Source: an uncultured Bacteroidales bacterium (lineage in GTDB: Bacteria; Bacteroidota; Bacteroidia; Bacteroidales; Paludibacteraceae). Taken from it: DNA of 10,225 bases. Position numbers and translations under genes: made by a program. Below, one piece after another: positions 1 through 6,503 of this stretch (positions within the stretch are counted from its first letter, which is position 1; each line of letters opens with the position of its first letter). The notes under the pieces are model-generated. The model did not search any database and was not told the origin of the DNA. It worked only from the letters and a program-made list of their open reading frames with translations. The stretch spans positions 1 to 10,225 of the forward strand of contig CALCUH010000154.1 in NCBI GenBank assembly GCA_937907165.1, given 5' to 3'.

Positions 1-354
1 CATGTCGTATCCGGCCTTTGTGGTGATGATCATCTCGTCGCGGTAGGCGCCTAGACCATGTTTCAGTATCTTCCCGAAGTTCTCCTCGGCGGAACCATAG
101 ACGGGGCCGTAGTTGTTCGCCAAGTCGAAATGGGTGATGCCGTTGTCGAAGGCGGTGAAGGCGATCTTTTCCGAGGTCTCGAAGCAGTCCACGCTTCCGA
201 AATTATGCCAGAATCCTAAGGAAATCGCCGGCAAAAGCAATCCGCTCTTTCCGCAGCGGCGGTATACCATGTTGTCGTATCTTTGGTCGCTCGCCACGTA
301 GGGTACAGCGGCCCGCAAATTAGGTGTGCCCACCTTTTGGTTTACAGAATCCAT
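1..354 (-). CDS. yghZ: Aldo/keto reductase, YghZ-type, N-terminal part (cut by window start)
   Basis: NADPH-dependent reductase of the aldo/keto reductase superfamily. The closest family I recognise is E. coli YghZ (Gpr), which reduces L-glyceraldehyde 3-phosphate and other aldehydes in the cytoplasm. The frame is open from the ATG at 352-354 to the window edge (118 codons). Visible motifs are YRRCGKSGLLLPAISLG (about 31-47), HFDLANNYG (75-83) and EMIITTKAGYDM (107-118). Three of the four residues of the catalytic tetrad can be assigned: Asp77, Tyr82 and Lys113. The His lies beyond the edge. The N-terminus is about 14 residues longer than I recall for E. coli YghZ, but there is no Met close to the domain that would be a better start except Met29. 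It is transcribed away from the neighbouring operon, with a good TAnnTTTG promoter just upstream. The family is certain; the exact substrate is inferred. Confidence 0.93.
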   Translation of the reverse strand, partial: MDSVNQKVGTPNLRAAVPYVASDQRYDNMVYRRCGKSGLLLPAISLGFWHNFGSVDCFETSEKIAFTAFDNGITHFDLANNYGPVYGSAEENFGKILKHGLGAYRDEMIITTKAGYDM

Positions 355-379
355 ATACTTTAAAAATTTAGGTTTTTCA

Positions 380-387
380 CAAAGATA
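380..387 (-). promoter_or_regulatory. -7 promoter element for the aldo/keto reductase gene
   Basis: On the minus strand this reads TATCTTTG, a perfect match to the Bacteroidetes -7 consensus TAnnTTTG, about 25 bases before the start codon. The -33 element is poor: only a T-rich stretch lies at the expected distance. Confidence 0.6.
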
Positions 388-525
388 GTAAGAATTTCCT
401 AGCGTTGTGGAAAAATAATCATTGTCTAATCCAAGAAGTATACCTCAATTTGCATATCTTAGCGATGTCATGTCGAATCTATTATCCATTCTGTTTTATG
501 TTGAATACCAAATGATTAGATAAAT

Positions 526-1014
526 ATGGAAAATAATAAAGGAAAGAAAAAATGTGATTTGCTGAAATCCGTTAGGAAGAGAATCGCCGAAGAGAATGGC
601 ATTCCTTACGAGCCTACGCTATGTTCTTATACGGGCGAATGCAAGGGCACTTGTCCTAAATGTGAGGCTGAGTTGCGTTATTTGGATAGGGAACTTTCCG
701 TGCGTAAGCGGATGGGTAACTCTGTGAAGATTGTTGGTCTCGCAACTGGTCTGGCAGCGATGACAGCTTGCACATGGGGTAGTAGGACACCGTCTGATAT
801 TCCTTCGTCTGATGTTCCGTCTATAGCGGAAGATCCGGGCGAAATTGTAATGGGAGATATGCCGGACCCGGATTCTCAAGCCTATTCTCAAGCCTATTCT
901 CATGACACGGTCCGGGTGACGACGGTGGTCTCTGGTGGTGATTCGACCTCTTTCGTGGTTCCATCCGGCGATACGGAGAAGGGTGACCCTTGGAATTGCC
1001 ACAAAAAAGAGTGA
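526..1014 (+). CDS. Four-cysteine protein with internal lipobox-like segment, unknown function
   Basis: 162 residues. I recognise the N-terminal pattern as recurrent in Bacteroidales hypothetical proteins but know no function for it. Residues 1-60 are charged and contain Cys33, Cys39, Cys43 and Cys46 (C-x5-C-x3-C-x2-C, ending GTCPKCEAELRYL). This could bind a metal ion or an Fe-S cluster. A hydrophobic stretch follows (about 67-82, VKIVGLATGLAAMTAC) that ends in a lipobox-like MTAC with Cys82. The remainder is acidic, rich in Ser, Pro and Asp, with the short repeat SQAYSQAYS at about 117-125, and ends with a lone Cys158. The whole could be a membrane-anchored protein with a cytoplasmic Cys domain and an outer tail. 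Alternatively, Met63 (position 712) may give a separate lipoprotein. It lies 10 bases before the dprA-like gene, so the two are probably one operon. Confidence 0.75.
   Translation: MENNKGKKKCDLLKSVRKRIAEENGIPYEPTLCSYTGECKGTCPKCEAELRYLDRELSVRKRMGNSVKIVGLATGLAAMTACTWGSRTPSDIPSSDVPSIAEDPGEIVMGDMPDPDSQAYSQAYSHDTVRVTTVVSGGDSTSFVVPSGDTEKGDPWNCHKKE
872..902 (+). repeat. 12-base tandem repeat inside the four-cysteine gene
   Basis: The unit ATTCTCAAGCCT occurs twice in full plus 7 bases of a third copy. It is in frame and encodes the repeated SQAY in the acidic tail, so slippage would change the protein length by four residues without a frameshift. Confidence 0.8.
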
Positions 1015-1024
1015 TTAATCTAGA

Positions 1025-1966
1025 ATGTATAATTCGTTGACAATGTCTTTGACCGTAAAGGAAATAATCACGCTTAGTTCTCTCTTCGGAGTGGCTAGTA
1101 AAAAGATATACCGTGTGGCTGAGTCGCAGGGTGGGGATTTGTTGCGTCGGGTGAACTCGTGTGGTTTGACTGTCCGCGAGAATGCTAAGAATGTGGAGGT
1201 GACCGCCTCTCATTTGGACGAGGCGTATATGCGCGCCGAAAAGATTATGCGGAGAAGCGAGGAGTTGGGGATCGGCTTTCTTAGTTATTATGACGATGCT
1301 TATCCTGAACTCTTGCGAGGGACCATTAGCGAGCGAGGCGAACTGACGCCTCCTTTGCTGCTTTACACGAAAGGTGACCTCTCCGCTTTGAATCAGCCTT
1401 GTCTCACCATCGCGGGCACTCGTACTCCTTCCGAGGAGGGTGCGAAGGCTTCCGCCTATTTCGCGCGTGAGTTTGTCAAAGAGGGTTTTTGTATTGTCTC
1501 CGGGCTTGCCTTAGGTTGCGATTCCGCCGCCCATCGTGGCGCCTTGGATGCGAAGGGTAGGACGGTGGCGCTGATGGCTCACGGCCTGGATATTGTCATG
1601 CCTCCCGAAAACAAAGGGTTGGCTGCGGAGATTGTTGATGCGGGCGGTCTCCTCCTTTCTGAGTATCCTGTGGGCATGCCTTACTCGAAATTCAGTTTCA
1701 TCTCACGCGATCGTCTGCAAGCGGGCATCTCGCTCTCCACGATTGTCGTCCAGACGAATGTGGAAGGCGGCAGCATGCATGTCTCGAATTGTACCTTGAA
1801 GGCGGGTAAACCGCTCTTCACCACCTATTTCAAAGATGAACGGACACGTTCTCTTGCCGTCTCTGCGGGCAATGATTTCTTGGTCCGACAAGGCGCCCGC
1901 TACTTGCGTGGAGAGGATGATTTACATCTCGTCGCACAGTCGGTTTTAGAGGGTCGCACGCTCTGA
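1025..1966 (+). CDS. Divergent DprA/Smf-like DNA-processing protein
   Basis: 313 residues with the Rossmann-type nucleotide-binding fold of DprA, a protein that loads RecA on single-stranded DNA in transformation. Visible motifs are IAGTRTPSEEG (129-139), SGLALGCDSAAHRGALD (159-175), GLDIVMPPENKGLA (187-200), LLSEYP (210-215) and an S-R-D-R-L-Q-A-G-I-S block (227-236) followed by VEGGSMH (246-252). Canonical DprA has R-N-R-I-I-A-G-L-S in that block. The R-D-R-L-Q form with GG(T/S)MH is what I recall from a divergent, often accessory branch. The N-terminal 80 residues are helical and SAM/HhH-like in position. There is no winged-helix domain after residue 300. The start may be Met1 or Met7 (1043). 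It sits 10 bases after the four-cysteine gene and about 115 bases before the helicase gene. DprA family membership is sure; a role in transformation is not, and a defence or mobile-element role is possible. Confidence 0.88.
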   Translation: MYNSLTMSLTVKEIITLSSLFGVASKKIYRVAESQGGDLLRRVNSCGLTVRENAKNVEVTASHLDEAYMRAEKIMRRSEELGIGFLSYYDDAYPELLRGTISERGELTPPLLLYTKGDLSALNQPCLTIAGTRTPSEEGAKASAYFAREFVKEGFCIVSGLALGCDSAAHRGALDAKGRTVALMAHGLDIVMPPENKGLAAEIVDAGGLLLSEYPVGMPYSKFSFISRDRLQAGISLSTIVVQTNVEGGSMHVSNCTLKAGKPLFTTYFKDERTRSLAVSAGNDFLVRQGARYLRGEDDLHLVAQSVLEGRTL

Positions 1967-2022
1967 CCGCCTCTTCGACACTCTTCTTTTTGTTGAAAAC
2001 ATCTGCTCCTCAATCTCCTCTT

Positions 2023-2057
2023 TGTTGCTCTAAATCTCCTTGATTTTGCTAATTTTG
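2023..2057 (+). promoter_or_regulatory. Promoter for the UvrD-like helicase gene
   Basis: The -7 element TAATTTTG at 2050-2057 matches TAnnTTTG perfectly. A TTG at 2025-2027 lies 22 bases upstream as a slightly long-spaced -33 element. The expected transcript would start about 10-15 bases before the ATG at 2081. The helicase can therefore be expressed independently of the dprA-like gene. Confidence 0.6.
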
Positions 2058-2080
2058 CGGATATATTCATCTCATCTTAT

Positions 2081-4093
2081 ATGACCGAAGAACTCAACGA
2101 ACAGCAGCGTAAGGCTGTGGAATTTGACGGCAAACATCTCTTGGTGTTGGCTGGTGCGGGAACGGGCAAGACCCGTACCATTATCGCGCGTGCGAAACAT
2201 CTCATCCAGCATGGGGTGCCCGCCAGCCGTATCCTGATTCTCAGTTTCACCCGTAAGTCGGCGCGCGAGATCGTGGAGCGCATCAAGTGTGAGATCGGCG
2301 GTCTCTCCATTGAGGGGTTGCGCGGACAGACGTTCCACTCGTGGTGCATGGATATCATCATGAACAATCCGAAAGTATTCATGCACCATGAATACACGCT
2401 CCTTGATGAGGATGACCGTGAGAGCTGCATCAAGCTGCTTTGCGGAAAGGGTCTCAAGGACAAGGAGCATCATGTGGTTAAACCGGCTTCTGTCTTGGAG
2501 GTCTACTCTTTTGCCATCAACGCGCGCTGCAGCCTCTCTGAGGCGATGCGCATGAAACTCTATGATAATGCTGCGAAGGATGATGTTTCGGTCAATAAGA
2601 GCATTGAACTGAATAAGCCTGTCTATGAGGATGTCATCAAACGCTACATGGCCTATAAGACCGTGCATAAGTATATGGATTATGATGATATCCTGAACGT
2701 GGTCTCCAAGGGCTTGATGAAAAACGCTGACGCCCGTCGTTTCGTGGCGGGACGTTATGACCATATTTTGGTGGACGAGATGCAGGACACGAATCCTTTG
2801 CAGTATGAGTTGCTGAGCTCATTCTTCGATTCTTCGCACCTCTTTTGCGTGGGTGACGACGCCCAGAGCATCTATGCTTTCCGTGGCGCCGATTTCAAGA
2901 CGATGCACCATTTCACTGAGGTGGTGCCCAACGCCCAAGTGATGAAACTGACGATTAACTACCGCTCCACCCAAGAGATTTTGGATCTCTCCAACTGGGT
3001 GCTCCGCCGCTCTCCGCTGAACTATGACAAGGATTTGGAGGCGGCCCGTGGCAAGGGCGCTAAGCCGGTTATGGTGACGTGCGGCAACGAGTGGGACGAG
3101 GCGAATGACGTGACGGAGAAGATCAAGCGTAGCCTCTCCGAGAAGGGGGCTAAGTTCTCTGATAACATGGTGCTTTCCCGCTCGCTCTATGGTTTGCGTA
3201 CCGTGGAGTCGCAGTGCATCGCGAAGAAGATTCCTTACGTGATTTTCGGCGGCGTGGGCTTGATGCAGTCTAAGCATGTGCGCGATGTGGTCTCGCCTAT
3301 GCGTATCGTGGCGAACTATAAGGATGAGCTTGCGTGGATGCGTTACCTGCTTCTCTGGCGGGGCATCGGTGAGGTCTCCGCTTCCCGCATCATCAACAAC
3401 GTGATTGAGGAGGAGTCGCTGGATAAGTGTCTCGATAAGCTGGCGGGCAATGGCTTGCAGGCGGAGATTACCCAGACGCTTCGCAACATCAGTTCCATGC
3501 AGTTCTCTCCTTCCAAGGCGATCGCTAAAACGCTTGAGACCATGGAGGAACGCTTGAAGGAGCTTTACAAGGAGGAGTGGAAGTGGCGTAGACAGGATTT
3601 CGATATCTTGCAGGAGGTGGCGCTCGGGACGAACGGTATCCAAGAGTTTGTCTCGGAGTATGTGCTGGACCCTAAGCTGGAGACGACCGTCAAACAGGGG
3701 GAGAGTGGTCCGGAGGACGCTTGCGTGCTGACGACCATACACTCCGCTAAGGGCTTGGAGGCGAATATCTGCTATCTGCTGAAGGCTTCACCGGCTTCTT
3801 TCCCTACGAGCCGTTCCATTGAGACGGGCGAGGATGCTGTCGAGGAGGAGCGTCGCTGCCTCTATGTGGCGCTTACGCGTGCTAAGGATGAGCTGCATAT
3901 CTATCGTAACGTCCTCTCCATCCATGTGGACGAGCATTCGGAGGACCCTGCGGAGTGCCGCTATTTCTTTAACGCCTTGCCTGACGACCTGATCGTCAAG
4001 GAGGTGACCCGCACCGCGCGACTGAATCCTGACTTCGAATATCATGGCGAGGTGGTCGGTACGGATGTGGCGGATGATTTCGACTTCGGTTGA
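2081..4093 (+). CDS. UvrD/Rep/PcrA-type superfamily 1A ATP-dependent DNA helicase
   Basis: 670 residues, the usual size for UvrD, Rep or PcrA. All helicase motifs are present in order: Q motif LNEQQRKAVE (5-14), Walker A GAGTGKT (25-31), motif Ia LSFTRKSA (54-61), Walker B ILVDEMQDTN (229-238), motif III GDDAQSIYAFRGA (258-270), motif IV NYRSTQEI (293-300), motif V TTIHSAKGLEA (551-561) and motif VI LYVALTRAKDEL (594-605), with the expected arginine finger at Arg600. It is a 3'-5' translocase that unwinds DNA in the cytoplasm. The Walker B variant DEMQ instead of DEFQ is mild. The C-terminus is acidic (last ten residues rich in Asp) and lacks a recognisable Tudor-like PcrA tail. The first ATG after a good promoter is used as the start. 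Two long minus-strand open frames inside it are shadows. I cannot say whether it is the housekeeping UvrD or an accessory paralogue. Confidence 0.95.
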   Translation: MTEELNEQQRKAVEFDGKHLLVLAGAGTGKTRTIIARAKHLIQHGVPASRILILSFTRKSAREIVERIKCEIGGLSIEGLRGQTFHSWCMDIIMNNPKVFMHHEYTLLDEDDRESCIKLLCGKGLKDKEHHVVKPASVLEVYSFAINARCSLSEAMRMKLYDNAAKDDVSVNKSIELNKPVYEDVIKRYMAYKTVHKYMDYDDILNVVSKGLMKNADARRFVAGRYDHILVDEMQDTNPLQYELLSSFFDSSHLFCVGDDAQSIYAFRGADFKTMHHFTEVVPNAQVMKLTINYRSTQEILDLSNWVLRRSPLNYDKDLEAARGKGAKPVMVTCGNEWDEANDVTEKIKRSLSEKGAKFSDNMVLSRSLYGLRTVESQCIAKKIPYVIFGGVGLMQSKHVRDVVSPMRIVANYKDELAWMRYLLLWRGIGEVSASRIINNVIEEESLDKCLDKLAGNGLQAEITQTLRNISSMQFSPSKAIAKTLETMEERLKELYKEEWKWRRQDFDILQEVALGTNGIQEFVSEYVLDPKLETTVKQGESGPEDACVLTTIHSAKGLEANICYLLKASPASFPTSRSIETGEDAVEEERRCLYVALTRAKDELHIYRNVLSIHVDEHSEDPAECRYFFNALPDDLIVKEVTRTARLNPDFEYHGEVVGTDVADDFDFG

Positions 4094-4135
4094 TAGTTAA
4101 AATTATTTTTAAGTATGAATTTTGTATGATTATAA

Positions 4136-5002
4136 ATGTTTTTGGCAATGAATGAGGTAACAAGTGTTTTGGAAGTCTATGACGTGGTGACGGCTTCGCG
4201 TCGGGTTGTAAGGAAATTCCCTTTTTTGATTGAGGCGCCTAACTGGACGCCGGATGGTAAATGGTTTGTCTATAACTCTAATGGCAGACTCTTCCGCTTG
4301 GCTACGGACGGAATGTCGGAGCCTGAACTGATCGAGTCGGGTATCGCCCAAAAATGCAACAATGATCATGTCGTCTCCGCTGATGGTAAGTATATCGCCG
4401 TGAGCCACCATACCGCTGAGGATGGCAACTCCCGCATCTATATTCTCCCGTTTGAGGGCGGCGAGGCGAGGTGCGTCACGCCGCTAGGTCCGAGCTACCT
4501 TCACGGCTGGAGCCCTGATATGCAGTCGATGGCTTATTGCGCCTTCAGAGGCGACGCCCATGTGGTCCATACGATGGACCTGAATTCGGGTAAGGAGATG
4601 GCGCATACATCGGGTGTTGACGGATTGAGCGACGGTCCTGAGTATAGTCCGGACGGTAAATACATTTGGTTCAATTGGGTGAAGACGGGTCTGATGCAGA
4701 TCTGGCGAATGCGTGTCGACGGTTCGGAGCAGACGCAGATGACCTTCGACGAAGATATGAACGCATGGTTCGCCCACGTCTCTCCAGACGGGAAAATGGT
4801 TGTCTATATCGCTTATCACAAGGGTGATTTGAAGCCGGACGAGCACTTGCCCAACAAGCATGTGGAGCTTCGTCTGATGCCTGCGGAAGGTGGCGATCCG
4901 AAGACTATCGTGAAACTTTTCGGCGGACAGGGAACCATCAATGTCAACTCTTGGTCGCCCGACAGCAAATGCTTCGCTTTCGTAAGCTACGAAGTAAATT
5001 AA
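4136..5002 (+). CDS. TolB/PD40-type six-bladed beta-propeller protein
   Basis: 288 residues. Six PD40-like blade motifs are visible: WTPDGKWFVY (37-46), VSADGKYIAVS (80-90), WSPDMQSMAY (125-134), YSPDGKYIWFN (170-180), VSPDGKMVVYI (215-225) and WSPDSKCFAFVS (273-284), enough for a closed six-bladed propeller. There is no signal peptide or lipobox, so unlike periplasmic TolB it probably stays in the cytoplasm, and no tol or pal genes are nearby. Such propellers bind proteins or ligands, and some related ones act on sugars; no catalytic residue can be assigned from sequence alone. The start is either 4136 or the in-frame ATG at 4148 (MNEVTSV). It follows the helicase by 42 bases and could be read from the same transcript. 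Its stop codon lies in a TTAAGAA repeat. Confidence 0.9.
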   Translation: MFLAMNEVTSVLEVYDVVTASRRVVRKFPFLIEAPNWTPDGKWFVYNSNGRLFRLATDGMSEPELIESGIAQKCNNDHVVSADGKYIAVSHHTAEDGNSRIYILPFEGGEARCVTPLGPSYLHGWSPDMQSMAYCAFRGDAHVVHTMDLNSGKEMAHTSGVDGLSDGPEYSPDGKYIWFNWVKTGLMQIWRMRVDGSEQTQMTFDEDMNAWFAHVSPDGKMVVYIAYHKGDLKPDEHLPNKHVELRLMPAEGGDPKTIVKLFGGQGTINVNSWSPDSKCFAFVSYEVN

Positions 5003-5026
5003 GAATTAAGAGGTAAGAATTAAGAA
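4999..5026 (+). repeat. TTAAGAA heptamer tandem repeat overlapping a stop codon
   Basis: Four copies of TTAAGAA or a one-base variant (one copy carries a changed base and loses one T) run from inside the stop codon of the propeller gene into the spacer. AT-rich repeats of this kind recur in Bacteroidales intergenic regions. Confidence 0.65.
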
Positions 5027-5065
5027 TTATTGGTGTCCGCTAAACTTGAAAAGTCGTACCAATAT

Positions 5066-5107
5066 AGTCCGCAATGCCAGTAAATATGGTGTTGCGGATT
5101 CTTTTTT
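5066..5107 (+). terminator. Rho-independent-terminator-like hairpin with T tract
   Basis: A 14-pair stem joins 5066-5079 with 5087-5100 around a 7-base loop (GTAAATA). Eleven pairs are Watson-Crick and three are G-U on the plus strand, and it is followed at once by CTTTTTT. The G-U pairs would be A-C mismatches in minus-strand RNA, so the structure is built for plus-strand transcripts. It lies 64 bases after the propeller gene, where a terminator would be expected. Confidence 0.65.
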
Positions 5108-5165
5108 GAAAACTAAGCCCTCTACTCAAAAAAACGAGAGTTGAATCGGAGTCTCTTTTCCCGAA

Positions 5166-5182
5166 GAACCCCGTAGGGGTTC
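5166..5182. repeat. Perfect short hairpin inside the MITE-like element
   Basis: GAACCCC, then GTA, then GGGGTTC: a 7-base perfect inverted repeat with a 3-base spacer. No T tract follows. The sequence resembles short GC hairpins I recall as recurrent in Bacteroides-type repeats. Confidence 0.6.
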
Positions 5183-5325
5183 CATATCGGTAGAATAATG
5201 GATTGGTATCCCCATCATGCAACGCTAGAGGGGGTGCGCAAAACATTGAATGCGATCATTACGTGTTATTAATTAAAAATACATTTTTTTGTAAATGTTT
5301 AACCCCATAAAAAGTTTAGCGGACA

Positions 5326-5588
5326 GTAATATTGGGGAATAATCAATTTATTCTTCCGACATTTTTTTATATTGGAATGTAAAGCGTAAGATGATAGCGA
5401 TTCCCGAATTTTTGTTGATTGGGGTGATGTTTGAGTTGTTAAATAAAATCAGTAAACAATTCTCCTAATTAGTGATAGAATCAAAATATCTCATATAAAA
5501 GGAGTCTGATATAATATAATTTGATGATGCGCAAACGTCTCAGTTCTTTTTGAAAAATAAAACAAGCAAACTACAAAGGTAAAAAGAC
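5326..5588. other. AT-rich intergenic region without a gene
   Basis: No open frame of note on either strand. A weak hairpin (GAATAA at 5337-5342 with TTATTC at 5348-5353) is followed by a T7 run at about 5361-5367. A minus-strand TACCTTTG (5574-5581) matches the promoter consensus, but no minus-strand gene follows it. Confidence 0.5.
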
Positions 5589-5617
5589 TTGCTTATGAAA
5601 TCTAAATGATATATTTG
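5589..5617 (+). promoter_or_regulatory. Promoter for the secreted protein / BspA-like operon
   Basis: TTG at 5589-5591, an 18-base gap, then TATATTTG at 5610-5617, a perfect TAnnTTTG. The ATG of the next gene is 33 bases downstream, leaving a short leader. Confidence 0.7.
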
Positions 5618-5650
5618 TAATATTAGACGTAAATAATATAACGATTCAAT

Positions 5651-6490
5651 ATGATGGCACGAAAAACAAGATGGTTGTTACTCTTTATGCTTTTCTCGCT
5701 GGCGGGGCATGCGCAGAAATTGTATATTGAGTATAAGAATAATATGGGACACACTTGCTATTATGATGGATATGCCAGACATAATAGATATAAAAAAGAT
5801 TTTTGCGGAAAAGACGAATCAAGTTATGAAAAAATAAGTTATGAAGATATAAAACGTGCGGTCAAATTGGTATGTAAAACCAACCCGTATGCGACAGATG
5901 ATTCCAGGTATGAAATATGCGATTATACATATAACACAATTAAGGTTGATGGTTGTTTGTTCCCTCCCAAAGAACATTTGGAAATTTTCATGAGTGATTT
6001 TGACAGAGAGGGCTACCGTTTTATTTCAGCCAATATATATGATGTTTATAAAGATGAATATCTATCGCTGAACATGAGAATTTATTTGACGGATGAATCT
6101 TTCGAGACGGAAAAATTCGACATGTACCTCAGTTATAGTAATTCGAAGAATAAATACGGAGATGCTACAGTGTTAAATAAAAGAATAAGCAAGCATGATT
6201 TAGTAGGATCTAATATTAAAGTGTCAGTCGCACGATATATTCCTCGAATATATGAAAAAATTGAAGTGGTACAGTTCGATTTAGAGGGCGTGGATGCACT
6301 TAAGAAAAAACAAACAATTGTCGTTAAAGGATCATCTCTTTCATCCAGTAAGATAGCAAGAGAAATGTTACTCAATATGCGAAACGAGGATGTGTATGTG
6401 GTTAAAAACGTTATGTTTAAGGTAACGGATTTGACGAATGGTTTGTCTTCTATTCGTACGTTTGATGGTGAATGGGAAATTAAAATTTGA
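5651..6490 (+). CDS. Secreted protein of unknown function
   Basis: 279 residues; I do not recognise the family. It begins with a clear signal peptide: Arg and Lys near the start, a hydrophobic core LLLFMLFSLAG (9-19) and a GHA-Q cleavage site after residue 21. The mature protein is rich in Tyr, Lys and Asp, with five cysteines between residues 36 and 102 (36, 52, 75, 90, 102) and none after, so an odd number could pair in the N-terminal half. The C-terminal half shows alternating hydrophobic strands (for example 206-226 and 247-260), suggesting a beta-rich fold. It is located in the periplasm, the outer surface or the medium. It follows a good promoter and precedes the BspA-like gene by 13 bases if that gene starts at 6504, so the two are probably co-expressed. 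Its codon use is AT-rich like its downstream partner and unlike the genes to the left. Confidence 0.82.
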   Translation: MMARKTRWLLLFMLFSLAGHAQKLYIEYKNNMGHTCYYDGYARHNRYKKDFCGKDESSYEKISYEDIKRAVKLVCKTNPYATDDSRYEICDYTYNTIKVDGCLFPPKEHLEIFMSDFDREGYRFISANIYDVYKDEYLSLNMRIYLTDESFETEKFDMYLSYSNSKNKYGDATVLNKRISKHDLVGSNIKVSVARYIPRIYEKIEVVQFDLEGVDALKKKQTIVVKGSSLSSSKIAREMLLNMRNEDVYVVKNVMFKVTDLTNGLSSIRTFDGEWEIKI

Positions 6491-6503
6491 TAACTGGTTA
6501 ATT

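Larger units (their letters stand above)
5034..5325. mobile_element. MITE-like element with 14-base terminal inverted repeats
   Basis: A perfect 14-base inverted repeat, TGTCCGCTAAACTT (5034-5047) and its complement AAGTTTAGCGGACA (5312-5325), bounds 292 bases with no convincing gene. The ends look like insertion-sequence tips. A TATTGG direct repeat lies immediately left (5028-5033) and 4 bases beyond the right end (5330-5335), a possible but imperfect target duplication. Inside are two hairpins and a minus-strand open frame of 68 codons (5040-5246), probably fortuitous. It may be a MITE or an insertion sequence that lost its transposase. I cannot name the family. Confidence 0.65.

Noticed and set aside
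113..301. Plus-strand open frame of 62 codons
   Set aside because: It lies wholly antisense to the aldo/keto reductase, whose motifs are unmistakable.
619..1213. Two minus-strand open frames over the four-cysteine gene and the dprA-like start
   Set aside because: Their Arg/His-rich, low-complexity translations (for example RIGLRIGLRIR) are reverse readings of the 12-base repeat and the coding strand; no domain is visible.
1967..2080. Terminator between the dprA-like and helicase genes
   Set aside because: The spacer is pyrimidine-rich with a T5 run, but no stable stem precedes it.
2072..3742. Long minus-strand frames of 230 and 307 codons
   Set aside because: Both are antisense to the helicase and rich in His, Arg and Leu, typical shadow frames of a moderate-GC coding strand.
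4130..4861. Minus-strand frames antisense to the propeller gene
   Set aside because: The plus strand has six clear PD40 blades; the reverse frames show no family signal.
5281..5298. ACATTT/AAATGT hairpin with nearby T runs
   Set aside because: The six-pair stem is entirely AT apart from one pair and too weak to call a terminator.
6438..6503. Upstream start of the BspA-like gene at 6438
   Set aside because: It would overlap the preceding gene by 53 bases and adds residues that look unlike an export signal; 6504 or later fits the spacing better.
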